22,094 nt of DNA from SHNJ01 sp964458615 (lineage in GTDB: Bacteria; Pseudomonadota; Alphaproteobacteria; SHNJ01), in assembly GCA_964458615.1 (NCBI GenBank), contig CAYWJR010000019.1, forward strand, positions 1 through 22,094, written 5' to 3'. The notes beneath the pieces were generated by a model. That model searched no databases. It saw nothing but the letters and a program-made list of their open reading frames with translations, and was not told the origin of the DNA. The translations under genes and the position numbers were made by a program. Each line of letters begins with the position of its first letter. The first letter of the stretch is position 1. This document shows positions 8,547-16,563 of the stretch, piece after piece.

Positions 8547-8640
8547 ATCCTCCCCCTTTGGGGGAGGTGCAAATGCGAAGCATTTGTGGTGGGGGATAGG
8601 CTTTCTTTTGCCTAACTCTCCCCGCTCGCCAAGGGAGGGG
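8547..8640. repeat. Compound palindromic element (REP/MITE-like)
   Basis: About 94 bp between leuA and mreB built from successive hairpins. They are CCTCCCCC-TTT-GGGGGAGG (8549-8567), AAATGC-GAA-GCATTT (8571-8585), AGGC...GCCT around 8598-8613, and an imperfect CTCCCC...GGGAG at the right end, with G/C-rich CCTCCCC and GGGAGGGG at the edges. The base make-up is unlike the flanking DNA. Such G/C-runs plus nested palindromes are typical of dispersed extragenic elements. In the leuA transcript the hairpins could also act as a 3' end or stabiliser. Only one copy lies in this window, so dispersal is inferred. Confidence 0.6.
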
Positions 8641-8647
8641 AATTTTT

Positions 8648-10204
8648 TTAATTGACGGTTTTTGGCGTATCGGATTTCGATTTGCCCGGTAATTTCGATA
8701 TGATCCGGTTCAAGGCGTTGACATATGCATAAGCGCAAGCCAGCAAGGTATCGTTCGAAACCCCGACCCCGTTAACGTTCAAATCCTGATATTTCAACCG
8801 CACGCTGGCCTGGGCTTGGGAATCCAAACCTTCGGTGACGGCTTTGATTGAAAAAGAATCGAATTGCACGGGAAATTCGCCAAACGCCAGGTCGATTGCG
8901 GCAAAAGTCGCCTCTAAACTGCCGCCGGCGGACATTTGTCCGGTACGCACACTGTCGCCTACGGTCAATTCCACCCGCGCCATAGGCATGGCGGCGGTTC
9001 CGGTGACCAATTGCAGACTTTTTAAACCAACCGAGTCTTTTTCGCTGACAATATCGCCCTGAAGCAAGGCCAGCAAATCCGAATCGTAAATATGGCGTTT
9101 TTTATCGGCCAGATCCTTGAACCGCGCAAATGCTTCGGCCAATGCGTTGTCGCCCAAATCATATCCCAATTCTTTGATGCGCGCGCGAAACGCATTGCGC
9201 CCGGATAATTTGCCCAATGGCAATTCCGAACGGTTCAATCCGATCGATTCCGGCGACATAATTTCGTATGTTTTGGCGTTTTTCAACATGCCGTCCTGAT
9301 GAATGCCGGATTCATGCGCAAACGCATTTCGGCCAACAATCGCCTTGTTATATTGAACGTGATAACCGGTCGCGCCGGATACCATGCGCGATGCCTGGGT
9401 GATAATTTCGGTTTTAATGTTGGTCGTATATGGCAATCGGTCCGGGCGGGTTTTTATAGCCATCACGATTTCTTCCAGCGCGGCATTGCCAGCCCGTTCG
9501 CCAAGGCCATTGATGGTGCATTCGATTTGCCGCGCCCCGGCCTCGATCCCGGCCAGGGAATTGGCAACCGCCAACCCCAAATCGTTGTGGCAATGGGTTG
9601 AAATTATCGCCTTGTCGATATTCGGAACTTTGTTTTTGATTTTACGGATCAATTCGCCGTATTCGCCGGATACATTATATCCAACCGTATCTGGGATATT
9701 CACAACGCTGGCGCCGGAATCGATGGCGGTTTCAACGCAGCGCAACAGAAAATCGTGATCCGAACGGCACGCGTCTTCGGCGCTCCATTCCACGTTTTCG
9801 CATAATTTCCGCGCCAGACTTACGGAATCTTTGACGGCAGACAAAACCTGATCCGGCGACATTTTCAATTTAAATTCCATGTGGATCGGCGATGTGGCAA
9901 TGAATGTATGAATGCGCGGCGCCGTGGCGTGTTTCAAAGCTTCGGCGGCGCGTTCGATGTCTTTGCTCTGCGCGCGGGCAAGACTGCAAACGCGGGCGTT
10001 TTTTACCGCTTTGGCCACCGCCTCGACGGCGGCGAAATCGCCGTTGCTGGAAATCGCGAATCCCGCTTCGATAATATCCACGCCCATTTCTTCGAGCAAA
10101 AGCGCGATGCGCACCTTGTCTTCAAGGCTCATGGCGGCGCCGGGCGATTGTTCGCCGTCGCGCAAAGTGGTGTCGAAAATATAAATGCGGTTGGAATCGG
10201 TCAC
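8648..10204 (-). CDS. leuA: 2-isopropylmalate synthase
   Basis: First committed enzyme of leucine synthesis. It condenses acetyl-CoA with 2-oxoisovalerate in the cytoplasm. The 518 residues match the long, feedback-regulated type. The catalytic TIM barrel has FDTTLRDGEQSPG (10-22, metal-binding D11), HCHNDLGLAVANS (metal-binding H204 and H206) and GLGERAGNAA (N240). The C-terminal regulatory domain (~400-510) includes GVGVSNDTLLACAYAYVNAL near the end. The start is a GTG, preceded by CAGGGA; no upstream ATG fits. It stands alone, with no leuB/C/D nearby, and no leader peptide with Leu codons was recognised upstream. Confidence 0.97.
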   Translation of the reverse strand: MTDSNRIYIFDTTLRDGEQSPGAAMSLEDKVRIALLLEEMGVDIIEAGFAISSNGDFAAVEAVAKAVKNARVCSLARAQSKDIERAAEALKHATAPRIHTFIATSPIHMEFKLKMSPDQVLSAVKDSVSLARKLCENVEWSAEDACRSDHDFLLRCVETAIDSGASVVNIPDTVGYNVSGEYGELIRKIKNKVPNIDKAIISTHCHNDLGLAVANSLAGIEAGARQIECTINGLGERAGNAALEEIVMAIKTRPDRLPYTTNIKTEIITQASRMVSGATGYHVQYNKAIVGRNAFAHESGIHQDGMLKNAKTYEIMSPESIGLNRSELPLGKLSGRNAFRARIKELGYDLGDNALAEAFARFKDLADKKRHIYDSDLLALLQGDIVSEKDSVGLKSLQLVTGTAAMPMARVELTVGDSVRTGQMSAGGSLEATFAAIDLAFGEFPVQFDSFSIKAVTEGLDSQAQASVRLKYQDLNVNGVGVSNDTLLACAYAYVNALNRIISKLPGKSKSDTPKTVN

Positions 10205-10496
10205 GATAATAATCCCTGTTGATGATCTATCATCTTTATTATCACATCATCCGATTGTATCCATAAAAAGTGCAGAAACGATCAATAAATAATTGGCTCC
10301 GTTACAAATCGCATAACAATACGATTGATCCCGTGAAACCCCAAATTCCCGGCGATTGAATTAAATTCGCATTTTTCTTTATGTCTTTGTTTATAAACAT
10401 ATTTTAATTTATTGATTTAAAATAATAATTTATTAAACATTTGTATGTATCTTTAAAAGCTCTTATTCGGGGCAATAAATTTTAAAGGGGATACGC

Positions 10497-11087
10497 ATGA
10501 GAATTTTCGCATTACTGATCGCGGCCGCAATCATCGGCCTGGCGCAACCTAGCCTGGCATTGGATACCGATTTACAAGACACCAGAATCAAATCGGCCGA
10601 ACGGCTGGAAAGAGTAATGCCGGTCGAATGGTTGGCCGACAACATGATCGAAGAACATGCGAAAAAAATTCTGCCCATGAACCATCAGATGCTGCGCGAT
10701 CATATTGTGGCGTCGATCGATTGGAAAAAAATGCGCGATCATAACGTGCGCGCCCTGGCCGCGCGTTTCACAACAGACGATTTGGATTATTGGGCAGGCG
10801 AGCATTTTACGCGGTCCGGCATCCGTTCCGGTTCCGTGAAAACAGTATTTTTGCCTGAAACACGCGCATTGTTGCGCAGCGCGATCGAACAAGCCACATG
10901 GGATTTTGAACGCCGCCAGGCGCAATTGACCCCTGGATTCACCCTGAGCCGTCAATCGTTTTTGGAATATCAGGCGCGTAACGGCGTTTATTATTACACC
11001 AATACGATGAATTACATGCCGGTGACGCAATATTGGACGGTGCCGACCTATTCCACCTGGTATTATGGCGACGGCGTGCATTATTAA
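10497..11087 (+). CDS. Exported hypothetical protein with aromatic-rich C-terminus
   Basis: Not recognised with certainty. It has 196 residues with a clear Sec signal peptide (MRIFALLIAAAIIGLAQPSLA, cut near residue 21), so it is periplasmic or secreted. The middle, including FTTDDLDYWAGEHF, faintly resembles the DUF2059 type of periplasmic protein, but this is weak. The last ~35 residues are very rich in Tyr/Trp (YYYTNTMNYMPVTQYWT, YSTWYYGDGVHY), ending in a terminal Tyr. An AAAGGGG ribosome site precedes the ATG. It is a single-gene unit: AT-rich intergenic DNA upstream (10205-10496) and a strong terminator 23 bases after the stop. Confidence 0.85.
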   Translation: MRIFALLIAAAIIGLAQPSLALDTDLQDTRIKSAERLERVMPVEWLADNMIEEHAKKILPMNHQMLRDHIVASIDWKKMRDHNVRALAARFTTDDLDYWAGEHFTRSGIRSGSVKTVFLPETRALLRSAIEQATWDFERRQAQLTPGFTLSRQSFLEYQARNGVYYYTNTMNYMPVTQYWTVPTYSTWYYGDGVHY

Positions 11088-11110
11088 TTCGGAATAAACT
11101 CCAAGCTGAG

Positions 11111-11142
11111 AAAGGGAAAGCGAGTGGGCTTTCCCTTTTTTT
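11111..11142 (+). terminator. Rho-independent terminator
   Basis: A perfect 11-bp stem AAAGGGAAAGC / GCTTTCCCTTT with a six-base loop, continuing into a run of T on the plus strand. It ends the exported-protein gene at 10497-11087. Confidence 0.92.
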
Positions 11143-11340
11143 GTTGATGCAATAATCTTATCCAAGCATTGCAGAATTGCGATTTAATCGTTCAAAAACA
11201 TCCTGGCTTTGGGGATAACCTAACACCAAAGATCATTTTAGTCGTTGTATTATAGGCACTTAATCGTGTTTGTGATTGGCAATACGGCTTTCAAATGCTA
11301 ACTATACCGCGTTATTGTATTTTTATAAGATTGTACGACC

Positions 11341-11916
11341 GTGTCCCTAAATCAAAAACAAAAAGCCGCGAATCACTATAAGCTCGATAAATTATGCGTT
11401 CTTGTTGCCGACGATAGCCGTTCGATGCGCAGCCTGGTGATCGAGATATTGCGCGAATTGGGCGTTGGCCGGGTGATGTATGCAACCGACGGCGCCAACG
11501 CGATGAAAATGATCGACCCGATGACCGGCAAATCGTCCGGCGCGATCGTGGATGAAATTATAACCTATGACATCGTCATATCGGATTGGATGATGGAACC
11601 CGTTACCGGCATCGAATTGTTGAAATGGATGCGCGCGCACAAAAACGAAACGATCCGTTACACCCCATTCATCATGTTGACCGGTTACAGCGATCAGCGC
11701 CGCATTATCGAAGCGCGCGATGCGGGCATGACCGAATTTCTGGCCAAGCCGATTTCCGTTAAAAGCCTGACCGATCATTTATTGACCGTTATCGACCGCC
11801 CCCGCAAATTTATCATGAGCGAGCAATTTATGGGCCCCGACCGGCGGCGCAGAACCATACCGATCGATCATCCGGATCGCCGCAATGCCAACAAAAAAGA
11901 AGGATCGGGAGAATAA
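11341..11916 (+). CDS. CheY-type response regulator (receiver domain only)
   Basis: A single receiver domain with a short tail, 191 residues. The acidic pocket is D24-D25, the phospho-acceptor is D82 (VISDWMM), and the switch residues are T114 (MLTGYS) and K136 (LAKP). A loop longer than usual (about 55-76) lies before the phospho-acceptor strand. The C-terminus carries GPDRRRR and a charged tail, and no DNA-binding or enzymatic output domain. It probably works by protein contact or as a phosphorelay shuttle. The start is a GTG, chosen because no ATG precedes the domain; the ribosome site is weak. The Hpt-like gene follows with a 2-base gap. No sensor kinase lies nearby. Confidence 0.93.
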   Translation: MSLNQKQKAANHYKLDKLCVLVADDSRSMRSLVIEILRELGVGRVMYATDGANAMKMIDPMTGKSSGAIVDEIITYDIVISDWMMEPVTGIELLKWMRAHKNETIRYTPFIMLTGYSDQRRIIEARDAGMTEFLAKPISVKSLTDHLLTVIDRPRKFIMSEQFMGPDRRRRTIPIDHPDRRNANKKEGSGE

Positions 11917-11918
11917 TC

Positions 11919-12443
11919 ATGGCCAATATATTCGATCCTAAAAAGCCGAAGAAAAAAGTAAAAGAAGTGATTTTGCCAAACAGATTGCGCGAAAAAGTCG
12001 GCGGTGTTCCGGGGAAAATCGGCGCGATCGATCCAGAAATAATCGCCAAGGCAGAAAAAAAAGTTCAGGAAATTTCGCAAACATACGCCGATCACGCCGG
12101 AACCGAATTGCAAGAGTTACAAAAGGCGTTTTCGGATTGCCAGCAGGCGCAAGGCGCGGATCAAACGCTGCATATCCGCAAAATCAACCATATGGTGCAC
12201 GATATTCGCGGCCAAGGCGCCAGTTTCGGTTACCCGCTTTTGACCGAATTCGCCAAATCGCTGTATGATTTTACCGAAAACCTGCAATCCGCCAGCCCGC
12301 AGCATTTGCATATCATCAAGGCGCATATCGACACCATCCAGGTCGTTATCGCGCAAAAAATCAACGGCGACGGCGGCGATGTCGGCCAACAATTGAAACA
12401 AACATTGAAAATCGCAATCGAACGTTATTCCAATAAAAATTAG
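11919..12443 (+). CDS. Hpt-like phosphotransfer protein
   Basis: 174 residues. A basic N-terminal stretch (KKPKKKVKEV) is followed by a helical domain. The segment HMVHDIRGQGASFGYPLL fits the histidine phosphotransfer core (H-x-[IL]-[KR]-G-x-[AG]-x-x-[LF]-G), making H94 the likely phosphorylated histidine. The later LTEFAKSLYDFTE matches the helix that follows in Hpt domains. The ATG lies two bases after the receiver gene stop, with a GGGAG ribosome site inside that gene, so the two are co-translated. The pair would form a receiver/Hpt half of a phosphorelay whose kinase is elsewhere. The call rests on motif shape; homology strength cannot be measured here. Confidence 0.75.
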   Translation: MANIFDPKKPKKKVKEVILPNRLREKVGGVPGKIGAIDPEIIAKAEKKVQEISQTYADHAGTELQELQKAFSDCQQAQGADQTLHIRKINHMVHDIRGQGASFGYPLLTEFAKSLYDFTENLQSASPQHLHIIKAHIDTIQVVIAQKINGDGGDVGQQLKQTLKIAIERYSNKN

Positions 12444-12457
12444 GTTTTATTAAAACC
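12443..12457 (-). terminator. Possible small terminator between convergent genes
   Basis: GGTTTTATTAAAACC is an odd-centred perfect palindrome lying across the two convergent stop codons. On the minus strand it is followed by a T-rich stretch (TAATTTTTATT). The stem is short and AT-rich, so termination would be weak. Confidence 0.3.
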
Positions 12458-13532
12458 GCAATTTGGAATCGGGCTGCAATTTTTGTTTTTTGGCCAACTT
12501 ATCTTGAATTTCATCCACCGTCGCATCCAACGATACGAACCGTTCCGCCGTGGCCGGGTGGCTGGCGGTGTGGCTTTGTTTGATTGTGGCCGGATTTTCA
12601 ACCGCCATGCGGCGCCAGAAATTCGCGGCATGGTCGATTTCATACCCTGCCCGCGCGGTTAAATATAAACCCACGTAATCGGCTTCGCGTTCGAAATCCT
12701 GGCTATAGGCATTGGCGGCCATGCCGGAAAACATGCCCCCGGTATTCACGCCGCCAACAGCGCCAGCCAACACATCCAACAACATGCCGCCGGCCAAATT
12801 GGTTTTTTTCGCATCGATATGGCGGTTTAAATTGTGACCCAATTCATGCCCCATCACCACGGCCAATTCATCGTCGTTTTCGGCGAATTTCATCATGCCT
12901 TTGGAAAACACGATGCCTTTGCCGTCAGCGAATGCGTTGACGTCGTTTTTATCTTCGACCGCCAGGTAAAAATCGCATGCCAGCACAGGCGATACCGATT
13001 TGGTCGAATTCTGTCCGTTGCGCGCCACGGTCATCATCAACGGTTTTCCGGCGGTGAACGATGCATCGGTGTGTTTTTTGATCGCATCGGCCAATTTTTT
13101 CGCCGTGACATCGGCCGGAATTACTTCGTCATTCAATTTGGTGATTACATCGCCCCGCTGCAACCCGGCGTTGGAACCGGGCGTGTTTTTCGGCACAACG
13201 GTTACAACGCCTGCATCGCCAGTTATATCCAAAATGCGTTTAACCGCGCCCTTGATCGGTTCCTTAATGCTGCTTGTTGCCGATGTCAAAATGCCGATCG
13301 ATGGACGCGCTCGGCCATCGCGGCCGCACCAATCGGCGTTCGATTTCAAAACCGCGAATCCGACGCGATTCAAACGGTCATATTGGCGGAAATTTTCTTC
13401 GACCACCATTTCGTATTGTTTTTTGCGTTCGGTATCGATCAATTCCTTATCCACACGCGGGCCGGTCATGGTTGGCGCGGCGCAAGCGGTTAAAACAAAC
13501 ATCAAACAAAACGATAAAATCAATCGGCGCAT
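12450..13532 (-). CDS. PDZ-containing M48 family metallopeptidase, lipoprotein
   Basis: Predicted zinc metalloprotease on the periplasmic side, probably in envelope quality control. The 360 residues begin with a lipoprotein signal ending LTAC at C17. A PDZ domain spans about 105-175 (core PGSNAGLQRGDVITKLNDEV). The M48 catalytic domain follows, with H229-E-L-G-H233 and the downstream EREAD motif (281-285) that supplies the third zinc ligand. HTASHPATAERF at 321-332 is the usual late M48 motif. The start at 13532 has a GGAG ribosome site and a proper lipobox. A longer in-frame form (ATG at 13601) would read through a terminator hairpin and bury the signal, so it was rejected. It converges on the Hpt gene with stop codons six bases apart. 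An internal PDZ before the protease is less common than plain M48. Confidence 0.92.
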   Translation of the reverse strand: MRRLILSFCLMFVLTACAAPTMTGPRVDKELIDTERKKQYEMVVEENFRQYDRLNRVGFAVLKSNADWCGRDGRARPSIGILTSATSSIKEPIKGAVKRILDITGDAGVVTVVPKNTPGSNAGLQRGDVITKLNDEVIPADVTAKKLADAIKKHTDASFTAGKPLMMTVARNGQNSTKSVSPVLACDFYLAVEDKNDVNAFADGKGIVFSKGMMKFAENDDELAVVMGHELGHNLNRHIDAKKTNLAGGMLLDVLAGAVGGVNTGGMFSGMAANAYSQDFEREADYVGLYLTARAGYEIDHAANFWRRMAVENPATIKQSHTASHPATAERFVSLDATVDEIQDKLAKKQKLQPDSKLRF

Positions 13533-13560
13533 CGAATACTCCGTTTGCAAAGGAACTGGA

Positions 13561-13595
13561 TAAAAATAAAGCCTTGCTATTTCTAGCAAGGCTTT
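13561..13595 (-). terminator. Rho-independent terminator of the lipoprotein/large-protein unit
   Basis: A perfect 12-bp stem AAAGCCTTGCTA / TAGCAAGGCTTT (13568-13579 and 13584-13595) with a four-base loop. On the minus strand it runs into ATTTTTA. It lies 48 bases after the stop at 13644, in the 5' region of the M48 gene. Confidence 0.88.
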
Positions 13596-13643
13596 GTTCA
13601 AAGTTACAGTCTATTTATGGTTTAAATTTGTCTTTTGGTTTAC

Positions 13644-16513
13644 TTAGGCGCTGCGGGATCTTAGGCTTTGCAACGCATACGCAGGCAAATTAATGCTGCT
13701 GTTACCGGTGTCGATGGTTGCCATGCCGCCTTGGATATTTGCGGTTGCGGCTTGGGCGTTGCCGTTGCCAAAATCAACCGTTAAGGCGACCGATTGTGGT
13801 ACAACCGGTTGCGGTTGTTGGCCGAAAAATTCCACCCATGCAGGATTCCAGCCGGTCATATCCATATTTGCGCCGGAATTCGCCGCAACCTGGGTTGCCG
13901 CCGGAGCGACTTGCGCGGTATTTGGCATGAACAATGTGTGATTGTCATCTGACGTATTTGCCGTCAATTGCACCGCCGCACCGCCGTTATTGGCCGCGTT
14001 CAACAATGACAATCCAGCACCAACCAAGCCAGCAGTTGTCGCGGCGATAGTATTGGTTCTTGCCGATTTTCCGTCTGTCGTTGCCAAGGTCTGATCGTCT
14101 GGCATTTCTGCTTCAAGGACATTTACAGATTCAGGTTTACTTCTTTTGACCGCGGCGGCGTGCAATGCTTGCAAACGTGGATTCGCATCAATTGCTCTTT
14201 GGGCATTATCCACCAATGTTGGATCACTATTCGGATCGGTCATTAATGCATACAAGGCCGTCATCAGAGCCGATTGATCCGATGTGTTTTTCGCGTTTAG
14301 AGCAGCTGCGGNNNNNNNNNNNNNNNNNNNNNNNNNNNNNNNNNNNNNNNNNNNNNNNNNNNNNNNNNNNNNNNNNNNNNNNNNNNNNNNNNNNNNNNNN
14401 NNNNNNNNNNNGCCGTCATCAGAGCCGATTGATCCGATGTGTTTTTCGCGTTTAGAGCAGCTGCGGTATCCAGTGCAGATTTAGTACTGTTAGAAAACAA
14501 ACCGACTTTTCTAAGTTTGTTGCCAACAGTAGTTGTTGCCACAGTTCCAACATGTTCGGCGATTTGAACATCGGTCAGACCTTGCGCCTGCAAAGAAACA
14601 GCTAGTTTATCCTCCAACTGAGCGATTTTTTTGTTCCGTTTAATGAACAAAACACCAAACAATGCCGCGCCGGCTGCGGAAATTCCCGCGATCCATTTCC
14701 ATAAACCACTGTTCGACGATTGTGGCGGAACGGTGCCCGTATTGTCTTGGTTGGCATCGGATTTGTTTGCCGCGCCATCGTTGTTCGCGGCCGGAACAAC
14801 AGACGGAGTTGCGCTTGCATCCCCGTTTCCTGCGGAATTTGCGGGCACTGGAACTTCGATACCCAAAACATTAACAATCTTGGTATCTGCTGGCAGTGTG
14901 TTATTGCTGGGTATATCAACTACAAAGCCTGGTAATATTTCCACAGGAGTTGTATTGGGCGTTGTTGCGCCGTTCGATCCAGCCGTCAACGTGCTAATAT
15001 CGGCATTTTCAACATCGTTCACGGAATTGCCGGGAACAACATTTGTAGTGCTGGTCATGGTCAATGGCGGCACGAAACCGTTATTGCCGTTGGCCGGTGT
15101 TGTTTGCGTCGCCGTACCGTTTGTTGTGGTATTCGCGCTGGAATTTGTATTTTGCGTCGATGCCACCGCATTGCCGCCCAAATCCAATTTTTTTGCCGCC
15201 GCGATGGCGGTGATGGTTTGATCGGTTTCTTGCAACGATTCGATAAACGCCGCAATATCGCCCTTGCCATTTTCGTTCGCCGATTGGCCAACCAAAACAA
15301 CATCGTTGAATTGCACGTAACCGTCCGCGGATTTTACCACGTTAACAACGTACAATGTGCCGTTGCCTTCGTCGCCTTTATCGGCTTGGGTGAATCCGGT
15401 TTCATTTGCCTTTGCAATATTTTCCGGCGTGTTGACCGATTTCAATGTGTCTGCCACGGCTTGTTTTGCGGCAACCAATGCCGCAACCGCCTGATCGCCG
15501 GTTGGGATTGTATATGCCACATCCACGCTGTTGCCCCATTTGCTGGTGCCGGCGAAATATGCGTTGCCGCCATTGCCGGTAACGGCTTGTTTCAAATCTT
15601 CGGTGCCGATTACGACAAACGCGACTTCGTTGGTGGCAGGGAAAAATACGATCGGTTGATTGTTGTAGGTCAACAAATATGCGGCATCGTCTTGCGATGC
15701 CTGCAAAACGGTTTGATCGACCGCGTTTGCGGCGGTTTCCGCCGGATTTGATGGAACAACGGTTGCCGATGTTCCCGCATTTTCAACCAAATTATTGGTA
15801 TTCGCGGCTGTATCGGTTGCGCCGTTTGTCGCGGCTGTTGCTGCTGTTGCGGTTGTTTCGGCAGTTTTCGCGGCTGCTGTGTCTGCTGTTGCTTGGGCAT
15901 CGGCTGCTGCTTGCGCTGCCAATTCTGCTGCTTTGGCAACTTTTGCATCTTCGGATTTTTGTAAATCGGTCAATGTCGATGCCAATTCCTGGCTTGCCTC
16001 GGATGCGGCGGCCGGATTCAAATACGGACGTTGCACATTATTGACGTTCACATAATAATTGCCGTTGCCTGCTTCGTCCGCGATAACGAAATCCAATGTG
16101 TACAAACCATTGGCATCGGCGGATTTCAATTCGTTGCGCAATTGGGTTGCGGCATCGCCGGTTACCGGGGTGAACACCGATTCAAACCCATTATCGCCTT
16201 TGAAATATTCATTGCCGCCGGATGCGGTTTCTTTGGCTTCGGATTCAAGATCGGATGCGGTGGCGTCCAAAGTGCCGATTTGGCCGCCGATCAGGGCGAT
16301 TGTTTTGCCATTGACGTTGGCGGCGTATGCGGTTTGCGATCCATCGAATGGATTCACGAATTCCGGTGTTTGTGCCGGTTGGGCGTTATCTGTCGATACG
16401 ACGGTTGTATTGTCGTTTTGCGGTGCGGCCGGTTGGGCGTTGACCGGCGCTGCGAAAAAACTCGCAACCCCTGTCATCAAACCCGCCAAGTAACCTAATC
16501 TTTTAGTAGCCAT
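13644..16513 (-). CDS. Large low-complexity membrane-anchored protein (interrupted by assembly gap)
   Basis: Not recognised. As written, the frame breaks at the 100-N run. If the identical 55-base copies on each side are treated as one, the two parts join in frame into one 904-residue protein. It starts with a Sec signal (cleavage near VNA26-QP). A ~130-160 residue module occurs twice (~63-190 and ~279-440), separated by an Ala/Thr/Gln-rich linker (190-275). An Asn/Thr/Ser-rich stretch reaches a membrane helix at ~607-624 followed by KRNKK. A second hydrophobic segment (~769-789) and a Gly/Asn/Gln-rich tail end the protein. A cell-surface or envelope-spanning role is likely; function unknown. 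The ATG has GGAGC upstream. It sits 50 bases after a lipoprotein gene, in one probable operon. Confidence 0.8.
14257..14311. repeat. 55-bp copy 1 at the assembly gap
   Basis: Identical base for base to 14412-14466. It ends exactly where the N run begins. Its length and position suggest a contig-end overlap, not a biological repeat. Confidence 0.95.
14312..14411. other. Scaffold gap, exactly 100 N
   Basis: A run of 100 N is the customary placeholder for a gap of unknown size. The flanking 55-base identity suggests that the true gap length is negative (an overlap) and no sequence is missing. Confidence 0.97.
14412..14466. repeat. 55-bp copy 2 at the assembly gap
   Basis: Identical to 14257-14311 and starting exactly at the last N. 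Both copies encode the same residues (AAALNAKNTSDQSALMT) in the same frame of the large membrane protein. Confidence 0.95.
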
Positions 16514-16563
16514 TGAAAAGCTCCATTAAAAATAGACTGTATAATTATTTATATTTTTATCGC

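Noticed and set aside
13533..13601. 23-residue extension of the M48 protease
   Set aside because: It would be translated through a 12-bp terminator hairpin and would hide the lipoprotein signal; the ATG at 13532 has a good ribosome site.
14257..14466. The two 55-base copies as a true biological tandem repeat
   Set aside because: They abut an exact 100-N run on both sides, and merging them restores one reading frame; an assembly overlap explains this more simply.
14631..15751. Long plus-strand open frames (196 and 215 residues) opposite the large membrane protein
   Set aside because: They mirror the low-complexity Ala/Thr/Asn coding of the minus-strand gene, have no ribosome sites or domains, and overlap each other in different frames.
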